DNA from: Ramazzottius varieornatus
Taxonomy: Eukaryota; Tardigrada; Eutardigrada; Parachela; Ramazzottiidae
Reading direction: 5' to 3'
Length of the DNA stretch: 64,000 bases
Assembly (NCBI GenBank): GCA_001949185.1
Contig: BDGG01000017.1
Coordinates: 310,001 to 374,000 of the forward strand
Under the pieces are notes generated by a model, which saw nothing but the letters and a program-made list of their open reading frames with translations, was not told the DNA's origin and did not search any database. Position numbers and translations under genes: made by a program. This document shows positions 41,991 through 51,943 of this stretch, piece after piece. Position 1 is the stretch's first letter. Each line of letters begins with the position of its first letter.

Positions 41991-42706
41991 GGCGAATCGT
42001 CAACCCTAATACCGGCAACAAGCGCCCCTCACAAGCACGCAACGAAATTGTAAAGGAATACATGGAGATGTAGATGGGACAATTCAGGATAAATTTTCTA
42101 CGAGGGGAAAACGTCGTTGTGCCCTTTTGGCGAAGTGCAAAGACTGTATCACAATGTCATAGCCCTTACTGCATTTTTGCGATGCGGGCGGTAATGCATG
42201 CAAAAACGCAAATGCAAAAACAAACATTCAAGGCATACATGTATACCAAGACGGACAACAATAAGCGTGTTAGAGTTTATCAACACAACTCATGCAACCG
42301 TGAACAAAGATCTACCAGAGTCGGTTCTACGTTGGCTTGGTACACAGTCTGAGGAATACTGTATCCTGCAGCGAACTTTGCGCCCGCCCGAGCTATGCGG
42401 TACAGTGGGCCGGGAAGGACATACTCGATAAGGGAGACAGGTTTTCCATAACGACTCGGGGCCTTTGTTGCGTTTTCGCAGCTTGTCGGTTTACTCCATA
42501 GAGGAACCACAGCACAAGGACCGCTCCAAGCGGATTATTATCAGTCGTACAAAACACACAAAAGAAAAATAAAGACAAAACTCTGTGGGGAAAAAGTCTC
42601 TCCTAATCTACCACAATCGAATGAGCAAACGGATCAAGAGGACAACAGCAGAATTCCTCAAGCTAAAAGAAGAAAGGAAAACAAGACCCTATTTTCCGTT
42701 CTCTCA

Positions 42707-45700
42707 CTACGAGCAACTACAGTATAACAAAGAACTGTGGTTCTGTGAGATACATGGAGAATTCTCATCGTCCAAAGTATTTCCCTCTTCTAAGCTCACA
42801 ATTCTCAAGAAATGCTTGCGTGCCACATGGCCCTGCATCAGTATTTCTTCCGAGAAGAAATACCTACACATCTTACAGGCAAAACCTGGCTGGTTCTTCT
42901 TCGAGCCCTGACTGTAACCCTCTCGAAGAGGACCCATGTGCAGGTAAACTGTGGGTGTCAAGTTAGACTGACGTATGCAACCGAGATTGCTGCTGCAAGG
43001 CCTGAAGCATTCTCTGTGACCACGCCGACTGGCCTGTAAGGCCTCTTCGATCGAGCTGATTTCTTTCACCTCTTCTTTCAGACCTTCATCTTCCATCATT
43101 CTTCGAATATCCGCTTCCGAGACTGGAACAAGGAATATTTCAGGTTAGCGACTACTCAATTTTGAAGGCAGAAAGGTTGTTTTTACAACTGGCGCAGGTT
43201 TCCTGGCATATTAGCAGTAAGCGCGCGCCGCTTGCAAAACTTGACAAGACTCTTCCCCAAGTGGCGCACCAATTCGGTGCTGTCAGCTGGAAGCATGCGT
43301 CGCTTGAGTAAAACCATTTGATCAAGTTCTGCCTGAACAAGCTGCCATATTATTTGACAAACCTCGGGGATTAGCTTCTGTGACGGAACGGAGAAAAGCC
43401 GTGATGGTCTTCTGGTTGCTGCTGGTGTTGGTTTGCTCTTGCCTCTTCTCGTCTTGTTCCCTTTCTACTTCGTCACCCTCGTTGTCCGACTCTGTCGGTG
43501 AGAAAGTGGAGCTCTCCTCGTCCTATGGACTTGGCCGACTGCGACGATACTGAGGAGGTCGAGCGCGAGGGCCCGGGCCTAACGGGATGTAGTCGGCAGG
43601 GTTGAGCGGCTCGCAAACGGCGGCCGGAAGTTTAGGAGGGCAACCGCGACGTTTGCCCACCACTCGGCGCTTACTGGTCGACATTGAGGAAAAACCAACG
43701 GGACTCTTCTTCCAACTGCCATAGCAGCCGGTGCAATACTGCAAGAAGGCCAAACGCTCTGTCTCGTCTTTTTCCTTGTGACCAAAAACCTCACGCATGT
43801 GCTCTGCAAAGGAAGAAAAGAAGATAGCCGATTTTTCAAGTGAGACGCGGCTAACAAGCACGAGTCTGCACGACAGCATCAGTTTCCTAAGTGGCGCAAA
43901 CCTTCGTCCAACAACACTGGACACGTGCGCCACTTGGACAAACACAATAAGATCGAGTTTCTCAAGTGACGCACACTTCACGCCTCATGCAAGAACATGC
44001 GTCACTTGAGAAAACAACCTTACCAAGTTTGTTGACTGATCTTCTGTATATTAAAGTTGATCTCTTAGAGAAGGAGTACTTACGGATGACGAGGTGGAAA
44101 AGATCGAAGTCTGGGACCATCTTTTTGAGGAGAGAAACAACCCCGATGCGGTTAGTCTCCTTGTGAGCATCAGGACGCATCCTTTCCGGGCCCAACATCA
44201 CCCGGATCAGTTCCCATCCGTACCGACGAGCATTGCCTCCGTGCTGCGGTCCATAGTCTTCTCGTAACTTCCCAAGGACGTCGTTGGATACGAAGAAGGG
44301 AGTGTCGAAAACGAGCTCCGTCTTGTCACCACACTTCCTGGTCGACCAGCACTCGTCGGACTTCTTCAGCTTCTTCTTTACTGGACTCTCCGTTCTTTCT
44401 AGCATTTCTTTCAGCGGGCTACACAGCGACTTGTTGCAAGCGTTGGCTAAGCGGAGAGGAGACGACATGGACGATTTGGGAAAGACATCAGCTGCGGCAG
44501 CAGCGCTTTTTCCAACGGTCGCTTTGACAGGGGGTGAAACAGTCCTCCTAATGTCAGCTATTCGCTTCGTCGGAATGGAGGCACTAAGGTCACGGCTCCT
44601 CACATAAGACGTTGTAGTGACGTCAGTCGCCTTAGTCTGTCTGGCTGTTTCAACCGGAAGTGGTGATACTGAGGTGTGTTGAACCGACGCTGTAACTTCC
44701 CCAACTTTGGGCTCGTCAACCGTCCCTTCCTGTTCCTGTCCACCTTTGCGTGGACTGTCTGGCGATAGCTCACAAGGGTTGCTAACTGTGCTGTCCGCCC
44801 ATTCAAGCACCGGAAGTGTAATAGTGGGTGGTTCCTTGGTTGATTGGTCAGCCCGCGTCGATTGACTCGGTCTGTCAGGCGAAAGCGACCTGTCGATTGA
44901 TTGGTGAACTACCGTGAGTATTGATTGCTCCTCTTCGCTTGTTTGGAGTGTCGATTCGTCCATCTCGACCAATTCTGGACTTTCACATCTTTGGGTTAAC
45001 GTTACGACTGATAGAGGCAGTCTTTCCTGTACGGAATTTGAGCGAGCAGGTTCGATGGAGGAAGGCCAAGGTCCGTTCAGGGGATCCAAAGGCGGAAGGG
45101 GAGACAGTGACGGGCAGGGTGAAGGCAGAAGTGGAATGTTGACCGTTGAAGACCACATCTTCGCTTGTGCTTCCAAGGTCCGCGTCAGCTGGGAATCGAT
45201 CGGCTGTTCTTCTGGTGAACTTGCGAAGACTTGAGGAGCAGGCGGCGGAGGGGAAAGGAATACTGCAGCACGAAGAGCAGTGGAAGGACAGGTTACGTTC
45301 ATGCTGAAGGCAATCGTTCGTTCTTTCACCGTCTCTACTTCTAGTCTTTCCATTAACATTTCTACCGTCTTTGGTGTCTCGTCAGGAGCTTCTTGTACAG
45401 CAGTGTCGATGCAGAGACGACTCGTATCGACGATGGTTGGTTCTGGACAGACAAAGAGCAAGTTCATACCACACACAATATTGTTTAGGACAAAGTGGCG
45501 GCAAGTCCCAAAAGGGCGAACATTTTTCAATGACTTTGAACCACGGCGAGGTACCCCAAACTTACCGCACGATGCCCCTTGATATTCCCAACAACTTCAA
45601 GTCAAAAAACGCTACTTCGGAAGCAAAATTGATCGTACTGGAAATGGGCCGCAGCGGCCCAGCTACCCAGTTGTTAGCTAAGAATGTGCGCCACTTGGGA

Positions 45701-46611
45701 GGCTCGATAAGACTTTTTTTCCAAGTGGCGCACATTGTCGGTGTTTTTGGTCTGAAGCGTGCGTTACTTAAGTACATGATCCTGTCGAGTCATTTGCGGA
45801 CGTTCCATTTGGTCAGTTTGACGGTTTGCTACTCTACCTGGTGCGTTTTCCGCTTCCGTTGCGAAGGTGAGGCTTGCAGGCAGGTCCATGTCTTGCTCCA
45901 GGTCGGAGTCGACTTCGTCGGAGTTCGCCAAGCTACCTTCGGAAGAGGACTCGTCGACATACGGTGGCTCCCTCCAGTCAGCAAACCTCACCAGCTTGTT
46001 GCAGATGTGCAGGATACGCTGCGGTGCCACCGGGTAACGAGCCGGGTTCGACAAGGCCAGTAGGTAATACCTGTCGTACTCCATCCACTTGTGCGCGGCA
46101 ATCTTGCGACCGTCAGGCTTCTGAGAGAAAGAGCGCACTGTGAGGACAGTACAGTGCAGTCAGCCAGTCAATCCCAAACAGATACAGTGACGTGGTGACG
46201 TGGCAACACGCATTAAAGTACTACCAGCCTAACCACCTGATCCTGACGACACGCGTTAGATTTCATCGCTGTGGCGGGCCCACATCTTCATCGTTCACAT
46301 CATTGAAGTGCGCATGACGTCATCAAACAAATGTGACACACGGTAGGCGGACGGTAACGTCGCGTGCGAGTTGATCGAGTAACCATAAAATTTCAATTTA
46401 CCAGCTGATCGAGCGTTTGAACGTGAGCTTCCATGTGATTAGTCCACACAGCAGGTGCCATTGATGGCTGATGAGCACAGCGGAAGTAGCAGGTCCATTC
46501 TTCGATGTCCCAGGCACACAAAGGTCTAGGCACCGGCTGGAGCGTGGCTGGCTGCAATCCCGACGGGCCTTCTCCGATGCTCCCCGTGAGGATCTCGTCC
46601 AAAGGCATCAT
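42707..46611 (-). CDS. Large zinc-finger protein with GP-x-R-x-GW domain (copy C); in-frame stop in exon 4
   Basis: Minus-strand exons 46611-46402, 46120-45838, 45442-44084, 43803-43363 and 43122-42707 agree in phase over 903 codons. Exon 1 carries a C2H2-like finger (CYFRCAHQPSMAPAVWTNHMEAH). Exon 2 has an acidic Ser-rich stretch (DESSSEGSLANSDEVDSD). Exon 3 is a long Pro/Ser/Thr-rich linker followed by the shared domain (DECWSTRKCGDKTEL, TPFFVSNDVLGKL, RRYGWELIRVMLGPERM, LLKKMVPDFDLFHLVI). Exon 4 is basic then acidic; exon 5 has a second finger (CKMCRYFFSEEILMQGHVARKH). A TAG at 43525-43523 interrupts exon 4 in frame, yet clearly coding-like sequence (DEESSTFSPTESDNEGDEVE) continues directly after it. 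Possibly a nuclear DNA-binding protein. Three introns carry hairpin repeats. Confidence 0.65.
43175..43330. repeat. Intronic hairpin repeat pair (family H)
   Basis: Two hairpins in copy C intron 4 (43123-43362, 240 bp, phase 1): CAACTGGCGCAGGTTTCCTG with AAGCGCGCGCCGCTTGC, and CCAAGTGGCGCACCAATTCGG with GAAGCATGCGTCGCTTGAG. The spacer is CTTGACAAGACTCTTC. Confidence 0.85.
43880..44030. repeat. Intronic hairpin repeat pair (family H)
   Basis: Two hairpins in copy C intron 3 (43804-44083, 280 bp, phase 1): CTAAGTGGCGCAAACCTTCG with GACACGTGCGCCACTTGG, and TCAAGTGACGCACACTTCAC with GAACATGCGTCACTTGAG. The spacers are AAGATCGAGTTT and CTTACCAAGTTTGTTG. Confidence 0.88.
45680..45790. repeat. Intronic hairpin repeat pair (family H)
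   Basis: In copy C intron 2 (45443-45837, phase 1): a closing arm AATGTGCGCCACTTGGG, then a spacer CTCGATAAGAC, then CCAAGTGGCGCACATTGTCGG with GAAGCGTGCGTTACTTAAG. Confidence 0.85.
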
Positions 46612-47984
46612 GCAACTCCTAGCGACTGTTCACAAAGACATAAGTTCTTACATTTCCCTTTGCGAGAGGAAGGAATGAAAAGAAAATCCACAGTCACACT
46701 CTCAAGTTTCAACGAAGAATAACGAAGACGCAGATGAGAATCTCAGTCAACCGAACGACATCGCAGAGTCGCAGACCACTGTTCAAGTGTAGTGACTTGG
46801 TTTGCTTAACAACTTAACAGATCAAGACAATCAATCGCGTCTGTTATGTGGACCTTGCAGCTTGTTATACGGACCAATCAAGGAGTCTAGCTTGGCGCCG
46901 GGAAATCAGTCACAGGTCGGCCACCCAAACTTCCGCATTCTTCTGTCTTACGAACTTTGGACCACCCTGGATTTTTCATCTAACGCGGTCCGAAAGGCCA
47001 GAACAACGCAAACCAAAGAGCATGATCTTCTCTCAGTCTGAAGTTGACCACGACGAACATCGCAAGAAAACAGCAACACGGAAATTTTGTTCGAAACAAA
47101 CCATGTTTGAGACAAAAATCAAGTCTTGCGCAAACCAACAGGAGAGAGCCGGAAGCCGATGAAAGGAGTGTCGCTTAATCCGAAGAACCGAAACTGTCAA
47201 TCTCAATATAGTGTAGAAGTAGTTCGGCTGTACAAATGGCTTAGCCGACTTTTGGTTGATTTGGATTACGACTCCGCTAGCTGTTCGACATAACGGCTAG
47301 TCGTTATGTCAAACGGCTTACACGGCTAGTCGAGTCAAGCTGAGCTAAATCGAGCTACATCTACACTAATCTCACAGTTGTAACAGGGTACAAATATCGA
47401 GAGAAGCTAAGGTTGTAAATTCCAGGCCAAATACCCTTGGAATGGAAAATAGGAAAGGAGTTCCTAATATTCCTATATTCCTATTTCCTTCTCCAGAAGA
47501 TCCTCGCAAAAATCTGGAATTCCAAAGTCCCATTTGCCAGTTTAGTTCTTTTTACATACCCATCTAAACAGTAAACATGATCTGAATTCATCAACAAATA
47601 TTGGTTTTGAGAAAGCCGGCTGGAGACTTTCGGTCTTGTCGGACCTGAAAGTCCAAGGGAAAAACAAGGACTTACGCACAGTTGAATGCGCCGCATACTT
47701 TAGTGCGACGGATCGAGGATGCTATTGGTTATTCAACTGAACGACCAATTAGCCTCAGTGGTACGCATGTGTGAGCCAGCATCGGGTTCAGTTTTTCGAC
47801 AGGATCTGCTGGATCTTCGACTGTTTACCTCGTGGAATTCCTAAATTTTCTCCGATTTTTGCAAGTTTTCCAAATAGGAATTCCACCGTTCCAAACGTCT
47901 GCCCCTTGGAACGGAACGGAATTCCAGGAATGGAACGGACTTTGGAAAGGAATGGAATTAGGAATCTGCAACGTTAAGAGCAGT
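46612..47984. other. Intergenic region with simple palindromes
   Basis: 5' flank of copy C and 3' flank of the unidentified gene at 47985. A short near-perfect palindrome GACATAACG...CGTTATGTC lies at about 47288-47312. GGAAT-rich blocks with mixed orientation occur at 47415-47505 and 47830-47970 and may be the ends of a decayed repeat. No gene is seen. Confidence 0.35.
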
Positions 47985-48679
47985 CTACTGCTCTTTATTT
48001 TCAGTCATATCTTCAAGGAGCTTGACGACAGCTCGCGAACTGCCAAACAATAACTTATCGTTATTTTCCTGGATGAACTTCAGCTTCTTGGTGATGCTTC
48101 GGAGCTCTTGCTGGTCCGTCTTTCGTTTGGTCCTCGTGTCGGAAGCTAGCCTCGCGTTTCTTTCAGCATTGTAACAATTTGGACATCTGCCACGGTTCGA
48201 CGGCGGACCCGGAAGGATGAGCTGAAACGGTTTCCCCAACTCGTTTCCTCGCGACGAGTGCGAGTAGTGGGTGTTCGGGCAGGTTCTCAAACTGGCCACA
48301 TTTTTCAGAATACTTTCAACATCGTGAATGCACTTGCGTAATTGGGGACTTCCTGGGAGCAAAGAGCACCGTCAATGAAATCAGAGGTGCTAAACAAGAA
48401 AAGTTTAACCGTCCCATTTCAAACTGACAGCAAAATCTACGCTTTTATCATGGTATGCTCCATGTTGAACGAAGACAGAGCCATCAAACTCGCGACAGGG
48501 TTTCGAAGCCCGTTCATTACGGATATGTACACGAGGTAGAAGATCCAAAGAGAAGGAAACTGACCGGATGATGCGACCCTGCCTGCGAAGCAGGGGAACA
48601 CTATCTGACGTTGGTAGTCCGCTTTGTCAAGGAACGACCAACCTCCCGAAGGCAACTTAATTTTCTGCGCGTGCCGCCA
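47985..48679 (-). CDS. Unidentified gene, last two exons (5' end not found)
   Basis: Two minus-strand segments with good splice consensus and matching phase 1: 48679-48565 (WRHAQKIKLPSGGWSFLDKA...FPCFAGRVASSG) and 48352-47985. The second encodes KCIHDVESILKNVASLRTC, a Cys/His cluster ending GRCPNCYNAER, and a basic-acidic helix at the C-terminus (TKKLKFIQENNDKLLFGSS, KLLEDMTENKEQ stop). A zinc-binding module followed by a coiled coil is a reasonable reading, but the family is not one I know. It could be a transposon-derived protein. Upstream exons were not found in the next kilobase. Confidence 0.5.
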
Positions 48680-49699
48680 CTGCCAGAGATGAAAGATCTC
48701 TCTGCATTTATTTGGAATCAACTTCCGGTCCTAATCAACCCACTGACCTTTTCGATGATACCAAGCGGCCTACCAAGAGTGCAAGATGTCGACCAATGGT
48801 TTTCTGATGACCAGAGTCTTTCACAATATGTAATTCAGACAGCGAGTGCATCCGTGATCCGTAAAGACGCGTCCGCCCACGCCCAAAGTACCATTGATAG
48901 ACCATTTTCTTGGGTTCTGGCAAGAGCCCAAGAAAACAGTAGTCGTAATGTACTACGATTGTACTTGTACCGAAACTCGGCAGATGGTGTGTGCGTAGGT
49001 CCAAGGACGAGTGTTAAGGTATAGAGACTGAGGCTGAGTCTGGCTAACTTCTGAAAAATTAGAGCTCTTCCTTTCGGTGTTGCGCAAGCGCTCGGACAAC
49101 AGGGTAAATCGCGTGGTGGCGAATCTGTACAACAGGAAAATCATGCACTCGGCGAAGAGATTCATAGGCCGAAAGCGGGTCTGAAATCGCGACGCTCTTG
49201 CATTGGCGGCTGCGTTTTACACGCGCCAGTTAAACAGACAGCGGTTACGGGTCGAAAACGAAGTCGTTAAAAGATGAAGTTGGGTTGAAGATATTGATTC
49301 CGGTCCGTTTGTTTCCAGCGTTGCTCGATCGAAGTTTTTGTGGTACCGTACAACGCGCAGCACAGTCAGCGCACTTACTGTCAGACTTTCAAGAAAATGC
49401 CGCTTTATCTTGTTTGCGGCCTTGGGTACTCCGAATATAGCCGTGAAAACATCTCTTCCTGTGCGCTCTGGGGAAAAGAGTTTAACGAGTTTGTGGACTC
49501 TCACTGGCCTGAGTCCGATGGTAATCTCCTTCGATAAAACTTTAGGGATCACACCATCTTGACATCGGTATCACAACACAGTCCCGATCTGGTACATGAA
49601 GAACGGCATCGCGATGGAGTACTCCGTTCAGCTACTTTACTTTCTGACATTTTCTATGACTAATCAAAAGATTTGAGTTTACCTTTTCTAGATTTCCAG
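48680..49699. other. Intergenic region
   Basis: No supported exon. Any 5' exons of the gene ending at 47985 should lie here, but none with a convincing splice and phase match was seen. Confidence 0.3.
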
Positions 49700-50766
49700 A
49701 TGAACACTAAACCGTCTCTTTTAGTAAGCCTGGCGGCTCTGGCCTTTGTATTGAATCTGGTTCAGGCCAGGACGTACTAACGATAAGTGTACGTCAACAA
49801 TTGCACCGACACCTACATGGACGAAAAGGTGCAGGCAATTCCCTGGGTCAGAGCTGGGAGAATACATGTGCTGCCTTCGCTCAAAAACTGGAGAACGGTG
49901 ACTTGTTAGGCAAGGTACAGTATGGCTATAGCGGCAAGGGGTGGCAGATGCCCCGGGGAGTAAACGACTTATCCAATGGGTTTTCTGTTGCAGGGATGGT
50001 TCTGTAAGAAACACATGCTCCAAGTGGGAATGTTTCTCAGAGGAAGCAAAACACGTGTAAAGTTAGCCGGCCTACATCGGGCTTGTACAGTTAGCCACTG
50101 GACGAAAAGGTAGAGGACATTCCTGGGATCCAACGGTGGTACAAACATTCTTAATTCTTTTTAGCAGACTCTAATGCCTGACGGTTCTGGATCGACGGTC
50201 AGGTCGGATCAAGTATCAATAGCACACTAGAATGCCGTAACGGTTCAAATCGGCTCATCGAGCCGAGGTGGCATTTTGAATATTTGACTGCTAAAAACAA
50301 TTGGTTTCGCTTGGGCCCCCGCCGATGGGGTCAGAGCTTGGAGGAGCCTTCGGTCAAAAAGTGGCAAAAATTGGCTGGTTAAGCAAGCTGCAGTGTGGCT
50401 ATACCAGCAACGTTGTATGCACTGACTGCGTCACACATCTTTGGACTGCAGCTCCCGCGGCATCCGTGCGCACGTAGTCGCGCACGGTTCTTCAGTAGGT
50501 TTTCTGTTGGAGGGATGACACTGTGAGGACGAATGGTTGAGGACAGGAATCAGGCTCAAGGAGTGCAAGCTGAACGGTTCTGCCCTAGGCAGTCCTGTGG
50601 CAATCAAATGTTGGTACCCGGTTCTGCCACCGACTACATGCGGGAGCGGGCGCTGGGAATTCCGTGGGGTCAAAGTTGGGAGGATGGTTGTGCTGCTTGT
50701 GGTCGAGCCCTTGAGCAAGCTGCCTCGCTGTCTCCGGTACAAGTTACGAGCGGTGTTATTCCTTGA
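49700..50766 (+). pseudogene. Tandem decayed copies of a small secreted Cys protein (VWC-like)
   Basis: Copy 1 starts at 49700 with a clear signal peptide (MNTKPSLLVSLAALAFVLNL, then VQA). A broken body follows: CTDTYMDEKVQAIPW in one frame and GQSWENTCAAFAQKLE in another. Copy 2 (about 50100-50420) has lost the signal and keeps only GTCAGAGCTTGGAG-type sequence. Copy 3 (about 50540-50766) reads ATDYMRERALGIPWGQSWED then GCAACG in one frame. A fragment of a fourth (GCAGGGATGGTCCCGTAAGAAA) lies at about 50876. The GxSW..GCxxC pattern resembles single-domain von Willebrand C proteins of arthropod immunity. No copy looks intact. An unannotated short exon could rescue copy 1. Confidence 0.5.
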
Positions 50767-51943
50767 TTGTGTCATACTGTTTGCTTAAAAGCTTTGAACC
50801 CGAATACTAACTGAAGCTATATAGCGCAATTCCAGCGTACAGAGACATGGTTATCCACGGTGTTTCTCTGCTGCAGGGATGGTCCCGTAAGAAAAGCTAA
50901 TATCAGTTGGCAATCTTTCTCAAAGGAAGGCTGTACAACTCTTGCCCGTAACCGACAGATAATAAGACCAGCGCGCGAGCTCTGTTATTTGCTAGAGAAG
51001 AGGTGATGGCGCACCGATTCAAAGATGGCGTACCGGCTCGAGTACTGGTACTCGTACAGTGAATGTTGGTGCACGTGCAGTGAAGATCTCAACGACAATA
51101 AGCGCATCTCAAGTTACACCGACAAGGGGATTATTGCTTGTCCTGACATCTCGATGGACAAAATGATCCGGTAGAACGGTAGAGGAGAGTTTCTGTCACG
51201 ATCCGAGCCGCGTAGCTAAGTACCGGAACGTTCCCGGAGTCAACTACAGGACTCGGAACGGAAACTCAGCTTTTGGACGATGGACGTGATGGTTGATTGT
51301 GCCATATTTGACTGTTTTCACGTCACTTCCGGGTCGTCTACTTCACCCCCACGATCGCTCCGGTAGTTAGATACCTGGCTCGGATCGTGGGAAAAACACG
51401 TCTCTATCGTTCTGCCGGGTCAGTTTGTCCATCGAGATGTCAGGACAAGCATAATCCCCCTGTGAACTGTTGATAAGGTTACCAAATTTTACAGTCCCTT
51501 TCTGCTCTGTCGTGATCTGATAGAACAATTCATTAACTTTCTTTGCATGATTTCTCAATCCGTTTAGCTCATCAATGAAAAGGGAGTAGCTGGTGCCGTA
51601 TAGTTGTATGTACAGGCTATATGGAAATCTAAATCGTCCTTTCAACCTAGTAATACAATATTCACATCTAAATCTAGAGCCTTCTTTTTCTTTAAATAGA
51701 GAGTTTCGAGAGATATTCAGCGTGGAAATTCATTTTCTGTTCTCTCCACCGCAAAGGACACCAAGGGTCTCGATGAGTTTTGTTTCAGATGTGAAGAAGA
51801 GAAAGTCTGTCCATGTGTAGTTTGTTTTTTTGTCTCGCTATCTTCTCGCTTTTTGAGAACAGAATAATGTCTTCCCAACAAAGATTCACTCTGGATACAA
51901 TATAGAGTACGACAGGATCGAAACATCATTCATACGGCGAGAA
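50767..51943. other. Intergenic region
   Basis: Apart from a fourth gene-copy fragment near 50830-50940, no gene or repeat is supported. This is the 3' flank of the Ly6-like gene. Confidence 0.3.

Noticed and set aside
51005-51035. TGGCGCACC and TGGCGTACC near 51 kb
   Set aside because: Only a 9-base resemblance to family H, with no partner arm and no spacer. Not counted as an intergenic copy.
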